A DNA stretch of 38,521 nucleotides from an uncultured Chlorobiaceae bacterium (lineage in GTDB: Bacteria > Bacteroidota > Chlorobiia > Chlorobiales > Chlorobiaceae), in assembly GCA_903908555.1 (NCBI GenBank), contig CAIVSG010000052.1, positions 1-38,521 on the forward strand. The letters run 5' to 3'. The position numbers and the translations under genes were made by a program. Under the pieces are notes generated by a model. That model was not told the DNA's origin. It saw only the letters and a program-made list of their open reading frames with translations, and did not search any database. Positions 25,633-34,413 of this stretch are shown here, one piece after another; the first letter of the stretch is position 1, and each line of letters opens with the position of its first letter.

Positions 25633-27628
25633 ACTGACGGTAACAAATCTCGGAAACTTTGCCGGTACGCATGAGTTAAACCTACGTCCTAATGACACGA
25701 AGGCGATTAAACCGATCATCCTTTTTGGCGGCTTGAACGGTGCCGGTAAAACGACCATTTTTGACGCTATCAAGCTCTGCCTGTATGGCCCGGAAATGTT
25801 CGGAACAATCACTGCGGCCAAATATCAGGAACACCTGAAACAGAAGATCCACAGCTCCAAGATAACAGTTGTCCAGCCCAACAGCGCCGGGATCGCCGTT
25901 GAATTTGAATACGCGTACCTCGGGACTGTCTGCACGTATCAAGTGGAACGCATGTGGGAAATTTCCGGTCAGAAGGTGCTTGAAACATTGACCATCGAAA
26001 AGAATGGTCTGCCGCTGGATGATGTTGAAAAGGATGGCTGGCAGGATTTTATAAAGGAGATCATCCCGCTGGGCTTGTCGCAACTGTTCTTTTTTGACGG
26101 TGAAAAGATCCAGAAGATGATGTCTGACGATAGCAACGAAGAACTGAAACGGTCCATCCTGTCCCTGCTGGGTCTTGACCTGGTGGAGCGGCTGCAAGCG
26201 GATTTGAAGATCTATCGGAGCAAGTCTCTGAAAGGTGGTTCCACGGAAAGTTTTGCCAAGGAGATCGCGGCGCTGGAAGGGCAAAAAGAACAGGTTGAGG
26301 CTGATATCCGTAAACTGAATGATGACAAGGCCAGCCCGGAAAATTCAATTCAACAGCTGACTGCCCGGATTGCAGATTACAGAGATAAGATGTCGGCGCA
26401 GGGCGAAGGGTACTACCGTAACAGGGTCAGCCTTGAAGAGAAGAAACGAAGCCTGGAGCATGATATTGATTCGATTAAGGACAAATTACGTGAGTTGGCA
26501 GCCGGTTATCTGCCGGTGGCTATTGCGTCTTCGTATGCACTGAAACTGAAAAAACAGATTGAGGATGAGAACATATACAAAGCAAACACGCTCCTTTCTG
26601 AAAACCTGAAGAAGAAGCATCACGAAATGCTTTCTGTCATTAATTCTTCCGGCTTCTTGAAAATAGATGGGCTTGATTCGAGCACTTTGAGTAAAATTAA
26701 GTCGAAACTCAAAACGGAAATCGAGATGCTTTTTTCGGTGGAAACCAAGCAAGATCGCCAGCCAGAAATCTTCGGTTTTTCACAGAAGCAGGCCTTGGAA
26801 ATACTGGGCTTGATTGATAAGGCCATCAACGTCATCCCGTCAGAAATGGCCGTCTTGACTGATATGTATGAGGTCAAATTCCGGGATCTGCAAGATACGG
26901 TTACCCAGCTTGCCAAAGTGCCGGATGATGAGTTTATCAAACCGATGTATGAAACCCTTGAGGGCCTGAATATCGAGCTTGGTGGACTTACGGAGAAACA
27001 GGCAGCCCTGGACGCACAGTTGGTGGAATTGACAAACACCCGTGGCGAGCTGGAACGGAAGATTGAGCAGATAAACAGCAAAATTGAGTCATCAAAAGAG
27101 CTGGATGAAAAGCTGGAATCTGTTCTGAAGGTAGAGAAGGTGCTGGCAAAATATCATCTGCACCTTGCCAAACAGAAGATCTATAGCTTGCAGGAAGAGT
27201 TCACAAATATTTTTAAGGTCGTCCATCGTAAGGATGACATGATTACCCGCATCAAGATTGATCCGGAAACATTCAATGTCACTCTGTATGACCGCAAAGA
27301 CAAGGTAATTAATAAGAACAGCTTGTCATCTGGCGAGCTGGAAATTTATGCCATGTCCATGTTGTGGGCCTTGGCGAAGACCTCCGGGCAAAAGCTGCCG
27401 TTCATTGTCGATACGCCACTTGCACGACTTGATTCAAAACATCGGGATAATCTGGTCGAGCTATTTTTCCCCCATGCATCACACCAGATGATGATATTTT
27501 CAACCAATACGGAAGTTGACCAGCAGTATTTTGATCGGCTTCGCCCATATGTGGCGCACGCCTACAACCTTGAATATTGCGAAGAGAGTAAATCAACCGT
27601 GGTAAAGGAAGGTTACTTTTGGAATTGA
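25619..27628 (+). CDS. dndD: DndD: SMC/RecN-like ABC ATPase of phosphorothioation
   Basis: The correct start is ATG 25619 (MIFNKLTVTNLGNF...), overlapping the end of dndC; the track's 25568 adds 17 residues read from within dndC. The 669-residue protein has Walker A 'GGLNGAGKTT' (about 37-46), a long coiled-coil middle (about 190-510), the signature 'LSSGELEIYAMSM' and Walker B 'LPFIVDTPLARLD' near 594. This is the RecF/SMC layout without an obvious CxxC zinc hook. DndD hydrolyses ATP and is believed to open or nick DNA so that sulfur can be inserted. It overlaps the start of dndE by ten bases. Confidence 0.95.
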   Translation: MIFNKLTVTNLGNFAGTHELNLRPNDTKAIKPIILFGGLNGAGKTTIFDAIKLCLYGPEMFGTITAAKYQEHLKQKIHSSKITVVQPNSAGIAVEFEYAYLGTVCTYQVERMWEISGQKVLETLTIEKNGLPLDDVEKDGWQDFIKEIIPLGLSQLFFFDGEKIQKMMSDDSNEELKRSILSLLGLDLVERLQADLKIYRSKSLKGGSTESFAKEIAALEGQKEQVEADIRKLNDDKASPENSIQQLTARIADYRDKMSAQGEGYYRNRVSLEEKKRSLEHDIDSIKDKLRELAAGYLPVAIASSYALKLKKQIEDENIYKANTLLSENLKKKHHEMLSVINSSGFLKIDGLDSSTLSKIKSKLKTEIEMLFSVETKQDRQPEIFGFSQKQALEILGLIDKAINVIPSEMAVLTDMYEVKFRDLQDTVTQLAKVPDDEFIKPMYETLEGLNIELGGLTEKQAALDAQLVELTNTRGELERKIEQINSKIESSKELDEKLESVLKVEKVLAKYHLHLAKQKIYSLQEEFTNIFKVVHRKDDMITRIKIDPETFNVTLYDRKDKVINKNSLSSGELEIYAMSMLWALAKTSGQKLPFIVDTPLARLDSKHRDNLVELFFPHASHQMMIFSTNTEVDQQYFDRLRPYVAHAYNLEYCEESKSTVVKEGYFWN

Positions 27629-27999
27629 ACGGACTGGAATTCAAACGCATCAAGTTGTCACAAGAATCGACCAAGAAACTGCAACTGTTCAAGAGCCGCA
27701 CCGGCCTGACGCCGAACATCGCCTGTCGCCTTGCTCTGGGTATTTCCATCGCCGAAAACAACATGCCGTCACTGGAGCTGTTCACTGAGGAGTCGGGGCA
27801 GGAGATCAATCGATATACCTTATTTGGCGAGCATGAACTGGTGTTGACGTCACTGTTCATTCAATGGTGTCAGGAGAAACACATCAAGGCCAAAGAACGA
27901 GAAGATTATTTCCTAGCACATATCAATCGCGGCGTTGAACTGCTGGTGAACCGTGTGCGGGGGCTGGAAAATCTGGCTCAGTTGATAAAGGTGAATTGA
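27619..27999 (+). CDS. dndE: DndE: small DNA-binding subunit of phosphorothioation
   Basis: The 126-residue protein has the DndE pattern 'GLEFKRIKLSQESTKKL', 'CRLALGISIAE', 'GQEINRYTLFGEHEL' and 'HINRGVELL'. The start is a TTG at 27619, with AAGGAAGG six bases upstream inside the dndD end. A second TTG at 27625 is possible, but its spacing is worse. DndE from other bacteria is a compact helical tetramer that binds nicked double-stranded DNA. It completes the DndCDE modification complex. The next gene starts eight bases after its stop. Confidence 0.93.
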   Translation: MELNGLEFKRIKLSQESTKKLQLFKSRTGLTPNIACRLALGISIAENNMPSLELFTEESGQEINRYTLFGEHELVLTSLFIQWCQEKHIKAKEREDYFLAHINRGVELLVNRVRGLENLAQLIKVN

Positions 28000-28007
28000 G
28001 GTGTAAC

Positions 28008-28355
28008 ATGCGGATAGATCCTGAATACAACGACTATTACGTCTTTACTTCCGTTTGTCAAAATGGCAAGCAGAGCAGTAGCGGCGCCTGCCCCGTGGTC
28101 TGGGATAGTCAGAACGCACTTCCGTTGACTCAGAATATACAGGTCTTGACGTGGGCTGACGGGAACTACCACTTGTATGAAAGTTTTTGGCTTGCCGATG
28201 AAGAACCCTCTGTTGTTGAAGAGTCCATCTTTTCTGCGCTTAACGAAGCGGGGGAAACATTTGGCAGGATAAAGCTGAATAACCCTGAGTGCGAGGTTCG
28301 CTGGTGTCTGCTGGAAAAAGAACAGATGAGCATGGTTATGGACGTACCGGATTGA
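28008..28355 (+). CDS. Unrecognised small protein encoded between dndE and dndA
   Basis: ATG 28008 has TTGAGGTG just upstream, better than the track's TTG 27996. The product is 115 residues, acidic, with several Trp and Cys residues ('SGACPVVWDSQNALPL', 'VRWCLLEKEQMSM') and probably alpha/beta. No family is recognised. It lies eight bases after dndE and nine before dndA in an otherwise canonical operon and shares their composition, so it is very likely cotranscribed and may be a lineage-specific helper, regulator or antitoxin-like partner. The cysteines (three in all) are not arranged in a CxxC motif, so a zinc or Fe-S site is not evident. Confidence 0.7.
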   Translation: MRIDPEYNDYYVFTSVCQNGKQSSSGACPVVWDSQNALPLTQNIQVLTWADGNYHLYESFWLADEEPSVVEESIFSALNEAGETFGRIKLNNPECEVRWCLLEKEQMSMVMDVPD

Positions 28356-28363
28356 ACGGGACA

Positions 28364-29512
28364 ATGGAAATGCCAATATATCTCGATCATAACGCCACAA
28401 CGCCCGTAGACAGAAATGTGCTGGAGAAGATGCTGCCGTACTTCTGCGAGGTCTACGGCAATGCTGCCAGCATCGACCATATCCACGGGAATAAGGCAAA
28501 ACAGGCGGTTGATGAGGCACGGCAGGCTATAGCAAAAGTTCTTGGCTGTCGAAAAGAGAGCGAAATTGTCTTTACCAGCGGTGCTACGGAGTCAATCAAC
28601 CTGGCTTTGATTGGTGCGTTCCGGCGCTTTAAGGACAAGGGCAATCACATCATTTCATCGGCAATCGAACACCCTGCCGTGTTGGATACCCTGAACTACC
28701 TGCAAAGTGAAGGTGCGGAAATTACGCGACTCCCCGTGGATAGAAACGGTGTCGTTGATCTGGAAGTTTTGGAAAAGTCGATCAAGAAGGATACGATCCT
28801 GATTTCGGTAATGTTTGCCAACAACGAAATCGGCACTATTCAGCCGATCAAGGAAATAGGCGCTCTTGCCAAGTCGAAAGGGATCATCTTTCATACCGAT
28901 GCGGCCCAGGCGGTGGGGCATGAAAAGATCAACGTCTATGACTTGAACATTGATCTGCTCTCCTTCAGTGCCCACAAGTTTTATGGCCCAAAAGGGATTG
29001 GTGGGCTCTTTGTCCGTTCTTATTCTCCTTTGATCAAGCTGAGCCCTATTTCCTTCGGTGGCGGTCATGAAAAGGGGATGCGGTCAGGGACACTGAACGT
29101 GCCGGGCATTGTCGGCATGGCTGAAGCACTTTCCTTGTCGATCAAAGAGATGAGTTATGAAAACAATCGGCTGAGAAAGGCTGCAGGGGTGATTTGTCAG
29201 CGACTCCAGCAAACGTTTCCAGATATCAAACTCAACGGGCACCCGCAAAACAGGCTTGCTCATAACCTTAGCCTCACCATTCCAGGCGTCGAGGCAAAGG
29301 CATTGATCCATCGCCTGAAAAATAGGCTCTCTTTCTCCACAGGTTCCGCCTGCTCGACCATCAAGGTTGAACCGTCACATGTGCTCAAGGCGATTGGACT
29401 TGCCGATGATGAAACTTTTCAGACGGTACGGCTGGGACTGGGGAGGACAACACAGGGTGCAGCGGGGATCGCTGATATTCTGATTGATGGAGTTAACCAC
29501 GTGAGGAAATAA
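28364..29512 (+). CDS. dndA: DndA: PLP-dependent cysteine desulfurase (NifS/IscS-like)
   Basis: The track's start at 28289 overlaps the previous gene; the family begins 'MPIYLDHNATTPVD', so ATG 28364 or 28370 is the start. The ~382-residue enzyme has the PLP lysine in 'SAHKFYGPKGIGG' (K205) and the catalytic cysteine in 'STGSACST' (C330). It strips sulfur from L-cysteine as a persulfide and delivers it to DndC, whose Fe-S cluster it also helps to build. Because the neighbours are dndB-E, I call it DndA rather than a housekeeping IscS. Its position at the 3' end of the operon differs from the divergent dndA of Streptomyces. A 185-base gap without recognisable signals follows. Confidence 0.93.
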   Translation: MEMPIYLDHNATTPVDRNVLEKMLPYFCEVYGNAASIDHIHGNKAKQAVDEARQAIAKVLGCRKESEIVFTSGATESINLALIGAFRRFKDKGNHIISSAIEHPAVLDTLNYLQSEGAEITRLPVDRNGVVDLEVLEKSIKKDTILISVMFANNEIGTIQPIKEIGALAKSKGIIFHTDAAQAVGHEKINVYDLNIDLLSFSAHKFYGPKGIGGLFVRSYSPLIKLSPISFGGGHEKGMRSGTLNVPGIVGMAEALSLSIKEMSYENNRLRKAAGVICQRLQQTFPDIKLNGHPQNRLAHNLSLTIPGVEAKALIHRLKNRLSFSTGSACSTIKVEPSHVLKAIGLADDETFQTVRLGLGRTTQGAAGIADILIDGVNHVRK

Positions 29513-29697
29513 TGCCTTGCTTCTTCGTTCAGGAGCCTTTCAGGATGGAGTTACTTTTATATTAGAGGTTACATCGAAGTTTAATTGCACATAGAATTGG
29601 ATGGGAAGATAAGATTTCAGGTCTTCTTGGCTATGTTATTTAGCGCAAATAAAGTATCAGTCTCTTACAGTATAGATTCTTTGGGTGAAAATATACT

Positions 29698-30801
29698 ATG
29701 AAAGAAAACTCTAGACTCAAAAATGAATTGAATAATGAGCTATGGCCTGAGAGCTTAAGTGGATTAAAAAGCGATGAGATTAATTCTAAAATATATAAGG
29801 AATTTAAAGTTTATTTTGAAAATGAAACCAACCTCAAACTCACCGTTAATACAGGATTCTTGATTTATTATTATAATGCATTTTGTAGAGACTATAAAAA
29901 CAGTATATTTGAAGCTTTTCTCTTAACTATAATTGAAATATATAGGGCCGCGAAACATAAAAATCAGACTGAATGTATTTCATTCCTTCAAACCCATGAG
30001 CCAACTATCAGCCAAGCATTTAGAAATACTACCGCTGTTGTTCATACAGAGCAACATAAGGATATAATACGACTGAATTTTTATGCAAAAGTGTGTTTCA
30101 GAGAGCTTGGGGATTTTATCGAAGGATCTTTTAAGCCTTTTATAAAGGAGCTTCTTGGCCTTCACCTTCTGAACAAAAAGACTTGTCCGGAAGTAATCGA
30201 AATAATATCGCAAATATCTTTAGGCGATGCAGTGGCGACACTCGTTAAAGCTTATGAAGATTTAAGTATTTTATACAAGCATGCGCTCAGTGGTGTTACA
30301 TTAAACCAATGGCGCAACATAGCAAATCACAATAGTTATTTAGTAAACGAAAACGCTAATAAGATAATATGTAACTATGGTTCAAACGATAATAAGAAAT
30401 CAATTGCGCTTTCTAGAGAAGATTTATGTAGAACTTATTTGGCCATATCCAAGATCCAATATCTTCATCAAATGGCGCATGCGTTCTTTATAGCTGATAA
30501 TATAAATGTCATGTCAGAAAATCGACCTGAAGTCGATATTTCTGGAGATACAGCTATTATGCAAACTTTTGAATCCCTAGCATCTAAGGGATTCAAAGTA
30601 TTTGAATATAAAAAGAATGAAAGTGAGTATTTCCTTTCGGTTATTGATATGGAGTCAAGAGGCAAAGAAGAAATTGAGCAATCTCTCAAAGAAATAGTTC
30701 CAATTGTATTTTCTTTGCTAAGAAAGCTTAGGTTAAATGTTTACAACACTGAAAATATCCCTGTTTTTGAAATAAAAAACTCACATGAACATGTTGACTA
30801 A
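29698..30801 (+). CDS. HEPN-like protein (possible RNase or abortive-infection component)
   Basis: The 367-residue protein is helical and strongly AT-rich in its codons. Its one clear motif is 'WRNIANHNSYLV', with R206 and H211 forming Rx4H and Asn after the Arg, the catalytic signature of HEPN ribonucleases. The preceding ~200 residues are helical and unrecognised; the C-terminal part (about 260-360) has several strands. The ribosome binding site is weak (GGGTGA). It ends 30 bases before the HNH-STAND-TPR gene, so the two may form one module in which this is effector or regulator. The HEPN call rests on one motif plus helical content, so it is moderate. The gene could instead be a nuclease-dead HEPN scaffold. 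Confidence 0.55.
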   Translation: MKENSRLKNELNNELWPESLSGLKSDEINSKIYKEFKVYFENETNLKLTVNTGFLIYYYNAFCRDYKNSIFEAFLLTIIEIYRAAKHKNQTECISFLQTHEPTISQAFRNTTAVVHTEQHKDIIRLNFYAKVCFRELGDFIEGSFKPFIKELLGLHLLNKKTCPEVIEIISQISLGDAVATLVKAYEDLSILYKHALSGVTLNQWRNIANHNSYLVNENANKIICNYGSNDNKKSIALSREDLCRTYLAISKIQYLHQMAHAFFIADNINVMSENRPEVDISGDTAIMQTFESLASKGFKVFEYKKNESEYFLSVIDMESRGKEEIEQSLKEIVPIVFSLLRKLRLNVYNTENIPVFEIKNSHEHVD

Positions 30802-30810
30802 CTTTCTTAT

Positions 30811-30822
30811 CTGGTTAACCAG
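30811..30822. promoter_or_regulatory. 12-bp palindrome between the HEPN-like and STAND genes
   Basis: CTGGTTAACCAG is a perfect 12-bp palindrome whose right end runs into the AGGA ribosome binding site of the STAND gene. It could be a repressor half-site or a small translational hairpin. Palindromes of this length occur several times by chance in a window this large, so this is only a positional suggestion. Confidence 0.2.
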
Positions 30823-30831
30823 GACACTCCT

Positions 30832-33822
30832 ATGTCCCAAGAACAAGTTAAAAGACCTCAAGACCAACGCCCCTCCTCAGAGCTTCTCAGCCCCGCTGAG
30901 GCCGCCCATTTTCTCGGGGTGACGCCAGAGTTGTTGTTTGCCTATGCAGTTTACCCTCCGAAAAAAGCCGCTGGAGATGATTTCACCCTAAAATATTCAA
31001 GTGAAGGTGATCGTTCGGGTTTTCTCCGCGCAGACCTCGAATTCTTCGACAAGTACTTACGACAACCGTGGTCGGAGCTTGGTGCTCACAGACCGCCACT
31101 TCCTACATATGTTGGAGATTATCTGAAGGTAGAGTGCGGCGGCCAATGTGCGAGGTGCGGAAGGGGCTATAAGCTTGAGAATGCTCACATAACACCTTAC
31201 GCCGAGTCCCGTTCACATCACCATCACAATCTGATCCGTCTCTGCGTTGAGTGCCATGAAGCTTTTGAGACGAAACGGCTGATTCCATACTCTGAACTGA
31301 ATGCACTCAAACAGCGACTAATCGCTGAAATTCGTGATCGTTTACTTCCGCGTGCGAATACAACACAAAGCGAATTAGGTCGGATGCCCAATCCCGCATC
31401 ACAATTTGTTGGACGACAACATGATTTGGGAGAGTTGGTTGAAGCGCTTCGGCAGAAAAGATCCATCAGTATTGAGGGGCCTGGAGGAATTGGTAAGACT
31501 CAGCTTTTGCTGAATGCTCTTAAACTCAGCTCTGATCCACGTCCTGTTCTTTGGATAAACATTGAATCTTACAAGACAGTGAACGATCTCCTATTTGCCT
31601 TGTCGTCAGCTCTTTCAAAGCCAGGTAGTCCTGTCAATTCTTGCTCGATTGCGGACATCTTAGCCGATGAAGAAATTCGTCTTGTTTTCGATGGAGTCGA
31701 ACAGATGTTGCCTGCGGACATGGACGAAGTAGAAGACTTTTTTGGAACTCTCCTGACAATGACAACTGCACCGCAGCTCATCTTCACGTCCCAGGTCGAA
31801 CTGATCAATCTGGATCTTGAGATGCGTCTTAAGCTTGATCCTATTAGCAATGAGTCAAGTTTATTCATTCTTGAATCTGCGCTCGCTCCTGAATTGAGAC
31901 ACATCGACATTGAGGTAGAAGGACTGTGCTATCTGATTGAGTTTTGTCAGGGGCATCCGCTTACTCTACAAGTCACGGCAGGCCTCCTACAATACTTTAG
32001 GTCTGCGTCAACTGTCATGGAACGGATTCAACGAAGCGGAAGCGCCGCGATTCAGAAACCAGCGCGGCACCGGCAGAATACTCATACGTCGCTTCGCGCT
32101 TGTTTAATAGTGTCTTACCAAACGCTCACTTTAGGACAACGTAAAGTCCTCTGGATGGCATCTCAGTGCCCGGCTGGTTTTCTTTCTGATATACTGGCGG
32201 AAGTAACTGCATTCGGAATCGATGACTATATGGCGGATATTGCCGCCCTTCGTCGTTGGCACCTTGTTGATGTTAACAAAACCATGCCATTTGGAACTCG
32301 ACTCTACGTTCTTTCGCCAATTCGGGCGTTTGTCAATTTCGAGTTTCTAGAAAATGCCCCTCAAGAGATTGAGGAACTTGAGTATCTGCTTGTCATGGAC
32401 ATGACCGTCCAGGCGCGATTTCTTGATAGTAATTTTATGCAGAACGGCGATGTGGCATTGGGACTTCAACTTTTCAGTATTGAGTTGCCTAATTTCATGA
32501 ACGCCATGCAAATATTGCTGAATCGAGCGAGTGAGAGATCTCTAAACCTCGTCGCCATCATGGCCGGATGCCTTATGGTATATTGCTTTGTCAGCGGTTT
32601 CGTGCAGCTTGGTATTGAGATATTGCAGATGGGTGCTGACGCAGCCAAACGGATTGGAAATAAACATCAAGCAAGCGAGCTTTTGGCTCGTTTACTTACC
32701 CTTGCCGTACGCTCCGCAGATACCGAGATTGTCAGCGCTACGGTTGCGGAACTTGTTCGTCTAGCAGAGGACTCGTCAGACCCTATTCTAATCGCTAACG
32801 CTGCGAGCGGTCGTGGTGAACTTGCACGAATGAACAAGCAAACTGATGCCGCATTCGAAGCCTTCGCGGCCGCTGCCGTTGAATATGAAAAGGCTGCACA
32901 AGGGGCAGCCAATAAGATTGCTCGAACGGATGAGGATGAATGGCAGGCTGATTCCAATTGGGCCACACATATGTTGGCAATGACCTTGAAAAGACAGGGT
33001 GATTTGCATGAAAATGCCAAACGACCTGTTGAGGCCTTGCGCTATTATGAACAAGCACTTGGTCTTGTGCGGGAGGGGAGAGACCAGATTAACATCGGAT
33101 CTCTCCTGCACCATATGGGCAATTGTGCCGCTGATATGAATCAGAAGCAGAAGGCTTTTGACTTTTATCTAGCTGCTGCAAATAAATTCCAAACCATCCA
33201 ATTCGAAGAGTATCTGAGTAATAGTCTTGCCGAACTAGGATATCTACTTGTGGGATGGGATTCACCATCGCCGTTTGATGATCTCCTTACAGAGGAGCTG
33301 ATCGCAGACGGACTTCTTGATGTAGCACGGCAGGTGGAGCGTGTGTTTTTGCCTTTAAAATCTGAACTAAGCAGTCAATGTTCGCAAACTCTCCGCAAAG
33401 TATTCGGCATGAATATACTTGCGAGCTTTTCGTCGAAGAACCATCTCCTGGCAGATTGGGCTTGTCACCTGAGAGAGGAGGTAATACTTTCGTTCGTGGA
33501 GCAAGCAGACTGGGAAGAGCGAAGCATGGGTGACAAAATATGGATCATGTATTTAGATCTTATCTTGGCATTAGCTGGAAGTCTATCCGCAGTGGAACAA
33601 CCAAACGCAATTGGGCCGTCCCCGTCGATTCCGGAGGTTGAACACTATGCGCGACTTTGCTACAAGTATTTTGATCACGGGTGGGCTGTATTCCACCCAT
33701 TTGAGTGGCTTGCAACCTATCTTCATCGGCACCGAGGTACTTTGCCAATCCAGCCCAGTGTACTTCTATCAGCTGCAGAAGAGGCCGAAACGTTGGGACG
33801 CGAATTCTCAATAATTCTCTAA
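30832..33822 (+). CDS. HTH-HNH-STAND NTPase-TPR protein (Avs/NLR-like defence candidate)
   Basis: The 996-residue chain combines four parts. Residues about 17-75 look like a MerR/excisionase-type HTH ('LSPAEAAHFLGVTPELL'). Residues about 100-145 are an HNH nuclease with both zinc cysteine pairs and the His residues intact ('CGGQCARCGRGYKLENAHIT', 'NLIRLCVECHEAFE'). A STAND/NB-ARC-type NTPase follows, with Walker A 'GPGGIGKTQLLL' (about 216-227) and a Walker B-like 'IRLVFDGVEQM' (about 282). The rest is helical repeats with recognisable TPRs ('EALRYYEQAL', about 730). Fused effector, NTPase switch and repeat sensor is the plan of prokaryotic NLR-like proteins: ligand binding to the repeats would oligomerise the NTPase and unleash the nuclease. 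The start ATG 30832 has AGGA at spacing 7. Confidence 0.85.
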   Translation: MSQEQVKRPQDQRPSSELLSPAEAAHFLGVTPELLFAYAVYPPKKAAGDDFTLKYSSEGDRSGFLRADLEFFDKYLRQPWSELGAHRPPLPTYVGDYLKVECGGQCARCGRGYKLENAHITPYAESRSHHHHNLIRLCVECHEAFETKRLIPYSELNALKQRLIAEIRDRLLPRANTTQSELGRMPNPASQFVGRQHDLGELVEALRQKRSISIEGPGGIGKTQLLLNALKLSSDPRPVLWINIESYKTVNDLLFALSSALSKPGSPVNSCSIADILADEEIRLVFDGVEQMLPADMDEVEDFFGTLLTMTTAPQLIFTSQVELINLDLEMRLKLDPISNESSLFILESALAPELRHIDIEVEGLCYLIEFCQGHPLTLQVTAGLLQYFRSASTVMERIQRSGSAAIQKPARHRQNTHTSLRACLIVSYQTLTLGQRKVLWMASQCPAGFLSDILAEVTAFGIDDYMADIAALRRWHLVDVNKTMPFGTRLYVLSPIRAFVNFEFLENAPQEIEELEYLLVMDMTVQARFLDSNFMQNGDVALGLQLFSIELPNFMNAMQILLNRASERSLNLVAIMAGCLMVYCFVSGFVQLGIEILQMGADAAKRIGNKHQASELLARLLTLAVRSADTEIVSATVAELVRLAEDSSDPILIANAASGRGELARMNKQTDAAFEAFAAAAVEYEKAAQGAANKIARTDEDEWQADSNWATHMLAMTLKRQGDLHENAKRPVEALRYYEQALGLVREGRDQINIGSLLHHMGNCAADMNQKQKAFDFYLAAANKFQTIQFEEYLSNSLAELGYLLVGWDSPSPFDDLLTEELIADGLLDVARQVERVFLPLKSELSSQCSQTLRKVFGMNILASFSSKNHLLADWACHLREEVILSFVEQADWEERSMGDKIWIMYLDLILALAGSLSAVEQPNAIGPSPSIPEVEHYARLCYKYFDHGWAVFHPFEWLATYLHRHRGTLPIQPSVLLSAAEEAETLGREFSIIL

Positions 33823-33867
33823 AATGTCTTGCTTTGTAGGCCGCACAGCGCCACCGCCGTCAATAAC

Positions 33868-33887
33868 GGGGCCGAATGGCCCCTTTT
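33868..33887 (+). terminator. Weak intrinsic terminator after the STAND gene
   Basis: GGGGCC-GAAT-GGCCCC is a six-bp, all-GC hairpin with a four-base loop followed by TTTT, 45 bases after the STAND stop. The T run is short, so termination may be partial. The track's ATG at 33876 lies inside this hairpin and is rejected as a start. Confidence 0.55.
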
Positions 33888-33905
33888 CCGCTAAGAAGAT
33901 TTGAA

Positions 33906-34358
33906 ATGATTGACTTTGACGACATTGACGACTGGGAGCCGAAGCTTGCCGCTACGCTAAGCCAACATCTTCCGAACTCTGTTGGGCTGACTTTAACGAC
34001 AGCGGCGCCGGAGTACGTTGAGGATGCACTTGATCTGATCTTCGACTTATCGCTTCGCGACGCGGTCATAGACGCAACGCTTGGCTGGATTCGCTCGACA
34101 AACATTGCGGGCTATCATGGTTCACGACTGGCTGATGATGAAATGGCTTCAGTCCGAGCAAATGGCCTGATTCCCTTGAAAGCGGAAGCGCGTCGTCATC
34201 GGCTTATACGGGCGTTGTCACAGCATTCCGACTGGCGACGCGTCGCGGATCAACTAGACGCGGCCATTCTGGCATATGGACAAGGGGGAGCCGCCGGTTG
34301 TCGCACTGCGCCTGGCCTTGCTGCAGACCATGGGCGCCCGGGTGGCTTTTTTCGATGA
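33906..34358 (+). pseudogene. Truncated unrecognised gene (5' part only)
   Basis: The start is ATG 33906 (MIDFDDIDDWEPKL...), behind AAGAAG. About 120 residues look like real protein, including 'TNIAGYHGSRLADDEM' and 'VRANGLIPLKAEARRHRL'; the 'GYHGSRL' string followed by a '..I/V...GL' helix recalls small ADP-ribosyltransferase-like folds, but I cannot name a family. From about 34275 the DNA instead encodes, in another frame, the end of an ABC-type ATPase, so the last ~28 codons of this ORF ('GGAAGCRTAPGLAADHGRPG') are read-through of foreign sequence. The gene is thus a 5' fragment cut by a deletion. It may have formed a defence system with the lost ATPase gene. Confidence 0.55.
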
Positions 34359-34400
34359 GCCCACCTCCAACCTAGATGCTTCACGGCGCGAGAACCTACC
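34276..34400 (+). pseudogene. Remnant of an SbcC/SMC-like ABC ATPase (signature to D-loop)
   Basis: In the frame starting at 34276 the DNA encodes 'GEPPVVALRLALLQTMGARV' and 'AFFDEPTSNLDASRREN', i.e. the end of an ABC signature, Walker B ('VAFFDEP') and the D-loop of an SbcC/RecF-type ATPase. No Walker A or coiled coil is found upstream, and past about 34400 the reading frame is unrelated and antisense to the recombinase. About 40 codons survive from what is normally a gene of several hundred. It marks a double breakpoint immediately next to the 3' end of the recombinase gene. Confidence 0.7.
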
Positions 34401-34413
34401 CGCAAAGCGAGGA

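Noticed and set aside
25682-26284. 200-codon minus-strand ORF
   Set aside because: It is antisense to the Walker A end of dndD; composition and lack of motifs mark it as a shadow.
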